Source of the DNA: Dipteris shenzhenensis
Lineage: Eukaryota > Polypodiophyta > Polypodiopsida > Gleicheniales
Assembly: GCA_047967505.1 (NCBI GenBank)
Contig: CM106540.1
DNA length: 64,000 nucleotides
Direction: 5' to 3' (one strand)
The position numbers were made by a program, and so were the translations under genes. The notes beneath the pieces were generated by a model, which made no database searches, was not told where the DNA came from, and saw only the letters and a list, made by a program, of their open reading frames with translations. Positions 33,236-45,060 of this stretch are shown here, one piece after another; positions within the stretch are counted from its first letter, which is position 1; the number at the start of each line of letters is the position of its first letter.

Positions 33236-34334
33236 AATGTAGGACTCATACGATGCATTCTTTCTACTTGCAAATCTCTCCCAAAACTTAGTGTAATCCT
33301 TTATGCTTGATATTAATTGCAAGTGATCTCTCACAAATGCATCCATTGGCAGTATATCTGGACAACTTGTTGGCAACAATGGTCGACCCTCACTATCTTT
33401 CTTCCACATCTCAATTCCCCCTTTAGTGGTGGGCATCTGATTCGGTGATTTTGGATGCACCTTGTACTACATCATAGGCCTGTCACCTTGCATGTAAAAT
33501 CGAAATTGTAATGGCTTTGCATGACCAACTAGCATTTCTTTCCCATCACATAGGTAGCAATCCACATAATCCTTGAAGTTAGGAACCCATGTAAGAAGAA
33601 ATGGTGCTAGTGAAGAAGATGTACATTTTTTGAATGTATCTATCAAATGAGGGAAAGTGAATGTTTGTCCCCACTTGGAAGCTCTCATAGAGGCTACTAA
33701 ACATTGCATCAATGTCCTCATGTGTGTGCCTTGCCATCAAGAAGACCAATTGAACAAGAAGACCAATTGAACTATCTTGAAAATGCCCCTTGCTACAAGA
33801 AGAGAAAGGTATGCAAACAAGTATCTATTTTTGTTCTCAGACCCACAATTATCTAGTTGGAGTAGCAAGTTCTCTGGCAACTTTTGGTATGGTGGCTAAT
33901 AACAACACTTCCCTCTGAAGAGGGTGTGTTTTCTCTTGTATTTGACAACAACAAATTTGTACATGTGTCTGTGGCCATGCAATGGAAGTTGTCATGGCAT
34001 CTATGACACACTTCGGGTCTCTTTGTTTAGGCACCCTATTAATGAAAGTGTACCTTCTTTTCTTTGAAGATGGATCACCCCTTTTCAACATTTGATCATT
34101 GACCACCTCATCCCTACCAGCAACGTGGTCCATGGGCACATATTGTTGCAATGGGCTTCCATCAAGTAAGGTAATCTGCTTGATGGGACACTTAACTAGG
34201 TTGAGAGAGCTAGCATCTTGCATAGAAGACCCACTTCCTGTAATTTGTTCTTTCTTTTCAATACCCACACCAATGCAATCGTTACCCAATAGGTCAAAAT
34301 TTATAGAGTCACCTAGGAAAACATACAAGATCAC
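32382..34334 (-). pseudogene. DUF7869-like protein remnant, copy 1
   Basis: Reading leftward from 34,334, an N-terminal part without a clear domain leads to LQLDNCGSENKNRYLFAYLS (about 33,870-33,810), a block that in copy 2 reads QADNCW.ENKN. This is followed in a shifted frame by VGHTHED-like text and by frames at 33,721-33,467 and 33,460-33,215 that parallel copy 2. The tail (EFRPMVDVKQGNFVLVRP) is present twice because of the 587-bp duplication. Proteins with this D-N-C-x-x-x-N-K-N and GHTHxDxD pattern are, from memory, classed as DUF7869, of unknown function and often repeat-associated. Many frame breaks; not functional. Confidence 0.6.
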
Positions 34335-35659
34335 ATCTTCCCCAATGGTGTTTTGCTCTCATCCCACAAGATAATCTTTTTCTTTCCAAGATTCACAAAT
34401 GAAAATTTCATTTTCAATGAAGAAACTTGCATTGCCTCAACATAAGGTGACTCAGGCTCACTTGGTCTGCCTTCTTGAGTCATAGGATCATCTAAAGAAT
34501 CACCAACATGTTTTAGAGAGCCTTAGACCACTCGACAACACTCCAAAGTGCCTCACCAATAAGCATTGCATCCATAGTGGGACATGGCAAGAGCATGTTA
34601 CTATTGATAGACTTCTCCATTATCATTGATACATTTTCTGCCCCAATCTTTACACCTCTATAGTAGGCCTTGACCCTCTAGATCTATTGCACACACTACA
34701 CCAATTCCAACCACTTCATTCTCCACCATCATCATGACCTTGTCCCCACATTTGATAGCCATCCCATGTCATTATGATTACAGGTAAATAAATTATGAAC
34801 AAACCACAACCAAAGAATTTCATAAGACCAACAAAGATGTCCTTGTAGTGGGGAAGAATGGCAACAGTACCATTCTCAATGTGGGATTGTGGAGAATGGC
34901 ACCGGTGCCATTTTCCATGTGAGTTTGGCTTTCCTATGGATATTGGCACTAGGAGGATTACCAAAAAGCGAGCGAAGAAAAGCGAGCGAGGCCAAATAAG
35001 CGAGCATGGACAAACAACAATGCAAGGTGTTATCTTTTAATAACAGCCACATCATATTCATCCAGGACAGCCAATTACCATAATTTATGCTCCAAGAAAG
35101 CTTACCCACTCGCCTGCATCTTGGCTGGCATGTTTCGAGAAGTACATGTTCAAATCATGTTTCCTTTGCTGTGAAAAAGTAATGATAAAATAAAACATTG
35201 AATGCTTTCAATAATGAGAATAGTAACATATTACATTAACTGCTCTTCATGTTGTCAGAAGACACCTTTTTTCTAAAAGTTATTCACTCCATAGCACAAA
35301 AAGCATATGTCATACAAAAAAAAATTAATATAAAAATTTGATGCTTCAAAATATCTTCCAACCCTTGGAATGATTGTACAAAATGTTTTTTGGTGCATTG
35401 CCAAAACATGGAAGCACACCTATGTATATCATCTGCTTCCAAAGGAAATATAAAAAAGGGACATCTAGGCTGCCTACTAAATGCTTGATGGGTTTCTTCC
35501 TCCCAAAAAATACAACTTAGTGCAGCTTCATGCAAGGAAGCACACCTATATATATTATCCGATTCTAAAGGAAATGCAAAAAAAGGGCATCCAAGCCATA
35601 CACTACATACTTGATGGGTTTCTTCTACCACCCAGAGCTTGAAACAATTCAACTTTTGT
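34335..35659. other. No gene; palindrome pair and a 126-bp duplication
   Basis: Positions 34,895-34,912 form a perfect 18-bp palindrome centred on ccgg (aatggcaccggtgccatt), and 34,855-34,876 is an imperfect one (agaatgg...ccattct). The block gaagcacacctat...ttgatgggtttcttc occurs at about 35,411 and again at 35,537. Open frames are short and unrecognised. Confidence 0.55.
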
Positions 35660-38400
35660 TGATGCAGCCTAATGCATAAACTGATGCACCATTTCAGTTA
35701 AGCCCAAGACAACAATAAACACGAAGTATATGTGCTTGCAAGCATGTAGGGACTTTTTCTTGCTTCCCTTTCTATGAAATCAAGGCATGTGCAACGTGGA
35801 AACTCTAAAATCAAGACACTATATGTTAGCCCCTTGGACATTGATCCTATTGTATGAACATGGAATACATGCACCTCATGTGGAATAATGATGTTCTCTC
35901 TCACCACCTCCCCATTTTTTGTAACTGCCTTGTGTATCCTTTCCTTGAAATCTTTATTCAACTTACTTCTCCATGAAACAAGCTTTCCATCACGATGAGA
36001 AGGGCACACATGGCTAGTGTATGGATCTGATGTGCATAAGAAGGTCCCATCACACCAATAGAATCATCATTATTAAATATGAACCCTGCCCTTACAAGGG
36101 CACCCCTCTCATCTACAGTCATTAATGTCCCACTTGCAACCTTCCATACACCTGGAGAGACCCCAGGAACATCTTGAATGGATTTATCCACATTCCATGT
36201 ATGGGTGATAGAAGTATTACAAAACCATACAAACTGCTCTATCACTCCATGAGAATGTTTCCTTCTTCCCTTAAAACAAGGGGCTGGCACACCATAACTT
36301 GCACTTCTACCAAGTGAATTGATTAGTGCCCCACATCATCTCCAACTCTCTACCAAGTAGCCAAAGCATGTGACAATGCTATGTGGCTTGGTTCTCCTAA
36401 TCGCCCAATTGGATTCATGAATATCTATCTCTCTACAAACCACGTCCTGTGATGGACTTTTAAAATCAATTTGTCTTATTTTTCCTATCACTCTCCTTGT
36501 TGTCACTATCATGTATTGAGCTCGATGACTATCATTTCCATGGACCGATGTTGAACATTTTGAACCCCTCTTTCTTCTTATGCTCACCGGTTCTGTTATT
36601 TGCCTATTCATCCTAGGAAATTGTATCCCAACCTCTTCAATCACTATGTGTGATAAATCCACAAGCCTATTTCTGTCCCCTTTACCAGACCCACTACATC
36701 AAGTATTCTTCGCCGGAGAGCATCCAAATTTGGTCTTGTACCCAAGTGTCTTCCATTCATAAAGGCATTGTAGTGGGCACTCTGAAGGACACTCATTGTA
36801 AGATCTGCTGCACAAGCATCATACAATGTTATGTGTTTTGCATATCCATGTGCTGCTCTCATGCTAGAATGTTTTGTCTTTGAAAGGTTCACTGTAGGAA
36901 CAAATCCAGAGTGCTCTTCTTGCCACAAGAACATTCCCCCCCACTGGTTGACTCTAACGTCCCACCAAGCAAGCCACGTATGCAATGTTGGTAGCTCACC
37001 CTCCTTCACATGAGTCGGGGACCAATACAAATTCAATGTTTGTTTGCATTGGTCTACAGAAGTTGAAGTTGTTGCCTCTCTCCACTTCCGACATAGAACT
37101 TTATTCTCCTCCTGAAATTGTGGCTTAATGCATCGTCTGGTGTGCTCAACCATGCTCATCTCCCAATGGAAAACACAAGTTCTTTCTCTACCATCCATCA
37201 CATTTTTAGGTCCACTGTTGTAAACGGTGCAGACAGCCACCCAATTCGCTCCTGCTCCATCTGCCATGAATCCACGAAATTTAGGTTTTTTAAAACCATT
37301 CTTCTCCATTGTATTGTTCAGTAGCTCCCGGAATCGAACTTGAGCATGGTTATCCTCCACCTTGAATTCACATATTGCTATAGTTAATAGTTCCCTTATG
37401 AATGGGTCATACACATGAGCACCCATTATTGACCATCCCCTCACTCGATGCACATGGTCAAAATGAACCCATTGTGATCCCAAGCTTCCACCAGGCCGCA
37501 TGCGACTCACTAGATCAACTCTTGATCCTGGACCAATGGGCGACATTTTGAAGAGATGTGGTTGTTGTTCATCTTGCAATTGTTCAGGAAATAGGATACT
37601 TTGTAGGTATGGATATTTGCATCTCCTCTTTAAATCAATTATTGAATCCATTCCACCATCCCCTCTTCTAGCCTCACTTCTTGCGCTCTGCACCACTCTT
37701 TGAAGCCTCCTTCTCTGGGTCATTGGTGTAATGGTTTCAAGCACTTCTTCAAACTTTTGATCATCTAGCGGCTCCACAACAACCCCATCCTTTGCTAGCA
37801 TCATCTCCATCACAAGGTCTTGTGCCACAGACACCTCGATATTTTTGCAAGAGGAATTGCCATTCAACTTAGCATGCATCGAAATGAGATCCTCTACTTG
37901 CATTTCCTTTGCTTGACTTCTACCTTTTTCAACTAGATGGTCATGGAAACCCACATGAACTGCGCATCTCATTGTCTTCACTCGTTCATGGGGAAAGCAA
38001 TAATATATAATAGCACTGCATAGGTAAACACACTCTGGTATTGCATCACAATGCTTGCACACAAGTGACCCCAAGGCTAGATCAATGGGACCAGGGCTCC
38101 ATTCCAGACATTGGTGAACCCTTAGGCATAGGTGGAAGTTCGAAGACAATATATCCATCGTAAGTTAGAGGAAGCTCAGTAACCTTCTCCACCTGAACTG
38201 CAGATTTGAGCACAACATGAAGAGAACTATTCAAAGGCATCCTCTCTATAAGTGAAACCACACTATTCAGTTCATGATTCATAAAGTCACCATGAGTACC
38301 TCTCTTATCGGACATGTGAACTCTTAAGGTTGATTGTTGGCCACCACTTATCTTGAACCCTTTTTGACCATCCTCTAAGTTCACCACTAGAAGTACGATG
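35660..38400 (-). pseudogene. Probable Mutator-like (MULE) transposase with SWIM zinc finger, decayed
   Basis: The main open frame (ATG at 38,158, 504 codons, to 36,644) has a Cys-rich N-terminal cluster (CKHCDAIPECVYLC, about residues 35-48). Next is a core with WSIMGAHVYDPFIRELL, a later Glu/Asp (KVEDNHAQVRFRELL), FRGFMADGAGANWVAV and CVFHW, an arrangement like the MULE DDE core followed by its C/H motif. Upstream coding (38,387-38,082) and downstream coding (36,662-35,698) lie in other frames; the downstream part has one in-frame TGA (36,336-36,338). The end reads CTCLDF and, after a frame change at an A run, CKHIYFVF, completing a CxC...CxH SWIM finger as found in MULEs. No terminal inverted repeats were found. 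The family call is by motif order, not search. Confidence 0.55.
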
Positions 38401-40184
38401 GCAAGCTCATCTATTTTGATTTCTTGATGCAGCTCAATGTCCTTGTTCTCAATGTGAAAGTGTTACTTAAGCTCCACCAATGAAACCTCCAGGAAAGGAG
38501 TGTCAAAATGAATGGTCAATGATTCGTGTTCTCCAAAGCGAATGAAAACTGAGAAAGACATGATTCAAATGCTAGAGCCAAGATGTAGCACCAAACGACA
38601 CCAACCAAAGAACAAGAGAAAAGCTAGCTACACAAAGGGTCCGAAAGTAGGGAGGCAAAAGAAGAAATGGCATAGATGTATTGGAGACCGAAGAGAATGG
38701 AGCAAAGAGAAGTGTTGAAAGAGCCACTGAGAGGGATTATGGGAGAGAAGCAAGTTCGTCTCTATAAGTGTCAAATGCAAATGGATGTCACTATTAACAT
38801 CCAAGGTGGTCGTTTAACTGTAGGTCTTTATTGAATAAATATGTGTTTATTTGCTACAACAAGATGCCTTCATGCATTTGAATGATGCCTCCATGCATTT
38901 CATTCAATAAGGGTGTACATTTAATATAAATGAATAAAAAGAGAAGTAACTTTCAAATTTATATATTGGTATTGAAAGACTAAAATATCAAGAAAAAAAT
39001 TAAATAATTACTATATTTTACTAGCAATAGTTAGAATGAGTAGTATCTTCAAATCCATATCTAAAATGAAAACTATCGAAATGTGTTAGTTTACTTCACA
39101 TTTGCATGAACGAGCAACATTACTATTTCCATCATGAGTCATTACATGGTGTTCTCCTCACTATTACAAGGTGTTAGTTATCCGGTCTTCTCCTACCGTC
39201 TAATAATGACCAGGCCTACAAAATCCCTCAAAAATCGTTTCTCAAAAGGCTACGCCTGCAAAATCTATCTAATAATGACCATCGCCTGCAAAAGGAAGGG
39301 CATGGTGGGCTCTCCAGCCTTGAAGTGATTTTATCTCTCTTTCTCTCCAGCCTTGAAGCTTCCCCCACATGCTCCTCACACTCCTCCAAATGTCCAAAAA
39401 AATTTACATTCCTGCCCTCTCATCTTCTCACAGTTCAAAAGTTTAGCGATGTCGACTCCTTCCTTTCCGAGGTGCCTGCCATGACATCAAGCTACTTGTG
39501 GCTTTCAACAAACTTCAACGACATCGACCTCCTTGTGGCCTTCAACAAACATCAATGAGCAAAGAGCTTTTGAGGTAAGTACAACACCTATTTCATTAAT
39601 TTTGGACTTTTTCTGTTGTTTTTGGATGAAGCCCAAAAATCCTTCCCAAATGAAAACTTTACTTTGTGAAAATATCCTTCCTAAATCAAAATTTTACTTT
39701 CTGAAAATATTCTTCCCAAATCAAAAGTTCACTTTGTGGCACTTTCATATTCACATAAAAATATTGTTTTTTCAATCTATACTTTTGCACCAACATGCAA
39801 GAATTTGAAATAATCCTATATTAGAAATTCTAGCTATATCTAAGTTATTTGTTAATTTAAATATTTTTAATATTTTTCCTTGACGTTTTTCCTTGACGTG
39901 ATAAATTTATAAATCCATGAAAGGAGACTTAAATATTTCATGAAAATAACATTGTCACTCGCAATATGCACAAAATTTTTAAAACTTTTAATAAATAGAA
40001 AAAAGACATGATGCCATAAGACCCAAGTTTTGTATTGAACCAAAGAGGTATAATAGCAATTATAGCTATTATTATATGATTACATTGAAAGACATTGCTC
40101 TCAGCTAGAGTCTTTATATTCAAAATGATATAGATTGAACATATGTTTACAATTTAAATTGTTGCTTTTAAAGAGCCTCAATTC
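38401..40184. other. No gene recognised
   Basis: AT-rich sequence. A plus-strand frame at 38,512-38,718 is basic and lacks domains. A frame leading into the MULE-like N-terminus (about 38,510-38,400, minus) looks coding but has a TAA. A 35-bp tandem repeat is annotated separately. Confidence 0.4.
39641..39745. repeat. 35-bp tandem repeat, three copies
   Basis: Units at 39,641, 39,676 and 39,711 share (c/t)cttcc(c/t)aaat(c/g)aaaa.tttactttgtgaaaatat with a few substitutions. Confidence 0.85.
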
Positions 40185-40590
40185 GTGCCATCTGCATAAT
40201 TTGACTCCCCATTATCTTATTGCTCAATGTCATGACAGTCCCTTGCGAGGTGCCATCTACATAATTTGACTCCCACTTGTCTTGCCAAGCCTTGCCCCTT
40301 GGGTGCATTGACTCCCCATTGTCTTATTGCTCAATGTGATAGTCCCTTGCCAAGTGCCATCTGCATTAACTCCCTATTGTCTTGCCAAGCCTTGACCCTT
40401 GCCAGTGCAAAATACAGGTGCCATCTGCATTAACTCCCACAAGTTGTCTTGCCAAGCCTTGCCCCTTGGGTGCATTGACTCCCCATTATCTTATTGCTCA
40501 ATGTGATAGTCCCTTGCCAGGTGCCATCTGCATTAACTCCCTATTGTCTTGGCAAGGCTTGACCCTTGGGTGACATCCAGTGCATATTTT
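40185..40590. repeat. Complex tandem repeat with about 170-bp and shorter periods
   Basis: The phrases ggtgccatctgcat, tgactccccattgtcttattgctcaatgt, cccttgcca and gtcttgccaagccttgccccttgggtg recur three to five times in partly shuffled order, with the ttgactcccc block at about 40,200, 40,309 and 40,477. No coding content. Confidence 0.75.
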
Positions 40591-40700
40591 GACTCTCATT
40601 TGACATAGGAGGTGATGACTCTGATTATAATTGTCTTGGATTGGCTTCTTGCCTAGTACCCAAATAAAATCCTTCAATGTACTTCAATACAAAGCTTTAA

Positions 40701-42218
40701 TCATGGACATTCTTCATTTGTGCTGTCTCCTTCTACTTCCTCCATGGCGAACATCCTTAAAAATTCGTGTATATGCAAAATAGTTTGCTGTGGTATTTTT
40801 ATTTTTCCTTCTACCTCATATCTGATGCGCTTCTTTGATTTCTTTGTCCTTGAATGCCAAGACACTATGATTGTCTCTGTCGAAACTTGAGAGACCGCTT
40901 CATCATTTGGGACCCACTCCTTCATTATACAATTAGTATACAATGTGTTGTTATCCATATTCTCCTTCCTGCCCTTTGGCTCATACCATACCGCTGTAAA
41001 TGTTGTAGCTCTCCCTTGGTCATCTCTTTGCACATCAACTACTTTTGCAACCCAAAACTTCACATTCTCATATCCATCCAATGGCCGAACCACAACAAAA
41101 CAATTGACCTCTATATCTACTTGTGGCATAAACTCTCTCTTCTTCGGTCCACAATATGGACATGGGAGTAATGATACAAATTCATTTTCAAAGACTGGAG
41201 CTGGGCGCAAATCGTTATGAACATTTGGCCAAAACATATTGCATTCTTCCTTGACATCCTTTGAGACTCGCATTCTCTCAAGGTCCTTTATTAAATTTCA
41301 TGTCTTGTTAATTACAGTGGTAGTGTGTTCTCTCCAAGTAGGCTTCGAATCAGGATATCTTCAGAGCATTTCCTCTTTGTATGTAATAAATGCTTTTAAT
41401 CCTTCTATTTCATAGTTAGACCTCTCATTGAATTCTTGTATAGGAGCCCATGTTGGATACCTTTCCTTGTTGGGAATTGAAGTTAAGAGACTGTAAGGTT
41501 CTTCAGGTTCCCATTTTGTATCATGAGAATACTGTTGCCATTGCATTACGGGTTTTTCATCTTTTAAAAAAAAATGAAAGTAGTGTGGATTGGTATGACC
41601 TATCAATGCATCACCACCCGTTTGTATGAAAGGTAGAATGAAGCTCTTCCAATCATACATTCTTTCGAGCCTCTCACATACTGTACTTTCCTTATGACCA
41701 CCAACTTGCCTGCCACATCTTCTTACCAAGTCATCTATTGTCTCCACATCCTTGCATTTAAGCTCCCTTGAGACTGTGCTAAAAACCTGATCGATATCCT
41801 CATGTGTATGCCCAACATACAAAAATCCACATTCGACCTCATTGAAGATTCGATGAGCAACTAGCATGGAGCAGAATGCAAACATGAGTACATTCTTATT
41901 TTCTCACCAGCAATTATCAGCTTGTATTCTCAAAGTCGGTGGTAGGTGACCTTTTTCTACATGTACATTGCGAATTGCCTTCATAATAGATGTTACAACT
42001 TGATTGCTATCATGTAGATGCAAGGAATCAATCCATATATCTGCAAAGAACTTAATTCCATGCACTAACACTCCACATAGATGTGTCTTTAGAAAGTTCT
42101 TTCCTTGTAATTTAGGTGGAGTGGCAACAAAATGAGGCAATGTTGTTGTATTCTGATCCATGCCATCTACAATAAGGCACATGTAGTCATCGGGATGCGA
42201 AATAGCGACTTTAGGCAA
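40701..42218 (-). pseudogene. DUF7869-like protein, copy 2: one long frame cut by three TGA codons
   Basis: A single minus-strand frame of 506 codons is interrupted only by TGA at 41,904-41,906, 41,361-41,363 and 41,298-41,300. It contains DYMCLIVDGMDQNTTTLPHF, a THLCGVLVHG block, ADNCW(stop)ENKN followed by LMFAFCSMLVAHRIF, and GFLYVGHTHEDIDQVFS, the signature residues of DUF7869-like proteins (name from memory). The C-terminal part (from 41,273) has WVAKVVDVQRDDQGRATTFTAVWYEP, a barrel-like segment that could be a chromo/BAH-type fold, and a basic tail. Copy 1 at 32-34 kb is a related but more decayed gene. The N-terminus is cut near 42,200 by a palindromic repeat. Function unknown; probably mobile-element encoded. 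Confidence 0.65.
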
Positions 42219-42220
42219 AC

Positions 42221-42365
42221 GTCACTATATAGCGACGTTTAAAGAGCATCATTATATAGTGACACTTATTAGACTTGTAAATGGTCGCTATATAGCGACA
42301 CTTATTAGACTTGTGAATGGTTACTATATAGCAACATTAAGACAGTTTCCTATAGCAACATTTTA
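42221..42365. repeat. Palindromic subterminal-type repeats, possible CACTA end
   Basis: Copies of the 16-bp near-palindrome gtcgctatatagcgac lie at 42,221-42,236, 42,248-42,263, 42,284-42,299 (perfect) and 42,320-42,335. The last two are separated by a repeated spacer with acacttattagacttgt(a/g)aatgg (36-bp period). The string cacta occurs at 42,223. Subterminal palindrome clusters bound by the element's own protein are typical of CACTA ends, and TNP2 coding to the right ends toward here, but no matching end was found on the other side. Confidence 0.6.
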
Positions 42366-42633
42366 TAGAGAGTGTTAATTCCCATATCGACCTTAAAAGA
42401 TAGTTTTTCCCAATGATAAATTTTTTATCCTTTTCATACATGTTTGATCCTTTAAGAGAATAAAAGTACGAGAGCATGTACATCAAGCCTTTGAAGCTCA
42501 TATATTCATGTCCAATTTTGAGATTAAAAAAAATCAATGAAGAGCATTTATATCAACGACATCATCCTGGGCCAAGTCTAACATGCCAAACAAGTCTATC
42601 TCCAACTCCATGCCGAGTTGATCTCCTATATCA
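42366..42633. other. No gene recognised; probable 3' untranslated part of the CACTA element
   Basis: AT-rich sequence between the palindromic repeats and the acidic C-terminal exon. No domain or repeat seen. Confidence 0.35.
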
Positions 42634-42954
42634 TCATCGTACTTCATCATCGTACTCTAGCATTGTACGTTCACCTAAGAGTACTTGATCATCTTCTTCA
42701 ATAAAGTGTGGTGATTTTTGATGATCGTAAACTTCTTCCTCAATATCATGATCTCCATCTTCCTCTCGTACGATGTCATTATGCGCATCTTCCTCTTGGC
42801 TCATATTGTGATCTTCATCTTCTTCGCTAGATCCATGTGGATAAATGGGATCTGGAATTGGTAGTGGCATCTCCATATCCACATCTCTATCTTCAAAAAT
42901 TTACTTACTTTGTGGTGCAACTTGGATCACATGCCACCATCTTAGATCAGAACG

Positions 42955-43043
42955 ATCCGGATGAAAAACCACCTATATTGAAGATGGGTGCCAAATGCCA
43001 TAATGAAAAACCACCTATATTGAAGATGGGTGTCAAATGCCAT
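42955..43043. repeat. 42-bp tandem duplication
   Basis: gatgaaaaaccacctatattgaagatgggtg(c/t)caaatgcca occurs twice in succession within the CACTA remnant, at about the start of the last exon. Confidence 0.85.
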
Positions 43044-43409
43044 CAATTATATATGTGAAATCATGCTTAAGTATGTGTATCAATGGATATTTAAAAATGA
43101 AAGCTTTGATTAATTAAATCATTAGTATGCACCTACTCACAATGCTCGAGAAGAATAAAAGCATCACTTTCATCGGTCCAAAGTTTGGTGGAGTCTATTG
43201 CAAAGAAACCGCTATTGTCTTTTCTCACTGTTGCATGGGGACCATTAGTAAATAGTTCTAAACCATTTTACATCAAAAATGAAAATACTAAATCGTCTGA
43301 AATCAATTTCATAGATTTCGCATATGGTTGCACAATAATCCAACTGTGAGGAGAGAAGATTGGTATCCGAAGCACTTGCTCGACTATCTTGTGTGAAATT
43401 AGCCATGGC

Positions 43410-43706
43410 TGTTGGTAAGAAGAAAGGAAAGGAAAGAGTGGACACAAACTCAGAATACTTGCATTACTTTCTTGTAGAATGAGAAGAGTGAGGTCCTTAA
43501 GTAGGCACCTCATACATGCTCACTGACATCACTGATGACTTCAGAGCTCCACAATCATCTCCTCAATCTACTCCTAGATTCTCTCAATCATCCTATGTGG
43601 CTCTTCCACCACCTAACTGTGCTTGTGGGCACCTAACTGTGCCTCTAACACTCACACATAGAAACATAAGGTGTGCCTGAGGCATACACCTTGAGATATC
43701 CCAACA
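43410..43706 (-). repeat. 3' LTR of the gag-only element
   Basis: TGTTGG...CCAACA, 297 bp. The C-rich strand aacccccccctc directly to its right is the polypurine tract on the coding strand. Confidence 0.9.
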
Positions 43707-44082
43707 AACCCCCCCTCAAGGGAATGCCTCAGGCTATGTCAAGGATACATCTAGTCTCATAGTTTCTCATGCCATCTCATGGTGGTCAAGGATTAATCTA
43801 TGGCTAGGTTCTCATGCTAGCAAGGGTTCCCTTGGGTGTAAGGTAAACAAAAAGGGATACAAAAAGACCTTCCAATGGTTATCTCCCCTGCATGTACATG
43901 CACACAATGTCTGCAGGAGGTACCATGGAGCAAAACATACACATGGCCTACATCATAAGGTGACCAGAGGTGTTTACAAAACACACAAAACACAATAGTT
44001 TATTTTCATTCATTTTGGAGGACTATCCAGGCTGAGTACCTTGACATAAAAAAGAGAGATCTAGAGCATACATAGAGATGTT

Positions 44083-44913
44083 TTAAAATGCATAATCTTC
44101 AAAGGATGCCTCATCTTGTGGAGGCTCTTTAACTGAAAGTAGATTTGCATTTTCTGTCTTTGCTTTGGCTCTGCAAAACTTCTCATTATGGTTGTTCTTG
44201 CCACAGTGCTTGCATGGATTAATTTTGAAGCAGTCCTTTGAAAGGTGATTTGTCTTTCCACAGTGATTGCAAGGGGTATACTTGCCCTTCTGGACTTTTA
44301 CAGCATAAACAGTGTCATTGCCTTTCCTGAGCTCCATATGCCTTTCTTCTTCTTGGAGAGCAGAGATAATACCTTCAAGATTAGGATTAGGAAGATTTTT
44401 CAAAGTGGTAACTATGTGATCATAATCTTCAGGCATACTCTTAAGTAACACTGCCATAGCATCATCTGGAGTAATAGGAGAGTTGATAGAAGCTAATTGA
44501 GTCATAAGACTCCGCATATAGTTGACATGAGCTGCCAAAGTAGTACCACTAACCATCTTCAATTCAAAGAAAGAGATTTTAAGTGATAGTTTAGAGATGT
44601 GAGAGCTAGCACCAAAAATCATGTCAAGCTTCTGCCAAGCTTCTGAAGGAGACTCCAAGTCAGAGATATGGTGAATATAATCATCTCCTAAAGCAAGAGC
44701 AATGATACCGTATGCTTTTTCTTCTCTAGCTGGATCCCTTGCCGGTCGTGTCGGAGTTGAGGATTCTCCAGCATTGGAGGCCGTAGAAGAAGCGGTAGGA
44801 GTAGGTTTGACAAGTCCCCATAAGTTCTCCCTCATCAATGCAAATTTCACCTTCATCTGCCATGTGTGGAAGCCCTTTCCATTGAACTTCTCTAGATTCA
44901 ATAGGGTAGCCAT
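44083..44913 (-). CDS. gag: Copia-type Gag of the gag-only element
   Basis: The best start is ATG at 44,913-44,911 (MATLLNLEKFNGKGFHTWQM), which is where copia Gags begin; the open frame extends 32 codons upstream without an ATG. About 276 residues. The N-terminal part matches the DUF4219/UBN2 pattern (FNGKGFHTWQMKVKFAL; SDLESPSEAWQKLDMIF; MPEDYDHIVTTL). Two CCHC knuckles follow, CNHCGKTNHLSKDC and CKHCGKNNHNEKFC, which bind element RNA. The frame is intact with an acidic end and a stop, followed by 364 bases without pol before the polypurine tract. The intact gag in an otherwise pol-less element suggests it was kept under selection or inserted fairly recently. Confidence 0.85.
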   Translation of the reverse strand: MATLLNLEKFNGKGFHTWQMKVKFALMRENLWGLVKPTPTASSTASNAGESSTPTRPARDPAREEKAYGIIALALGDDYIHHISDLESPSEAWQKLDMIFGASSHISKLSLKISFFELKMVSGTTLAAHVNYMRSLMTQLASINSPITPDDAMAVLLKSMPEDYDHIVTTLKNLPNPNLEGIISALQEEERHMELRKGNDTVYAVKVQKGKYTPCNHCGKTNHLSKDCFKINPCKHCGKNNHNEKFCRAKAKTENANLLSVKEPPQDEASFEDYAF

Positions 44914-45060
44914 GAGAGGGTCTAACCCAGATATTGGGTAGTGTCTATCTCTCTTACAAGGCAAAAAATAACTGAAAGACTTCCAAAATATAAGCACTTG
45001 ATGTAGCAAAGACTAGTGACCAATATTCAATCAATGATGCTTCTACTTACATGCTTCATA

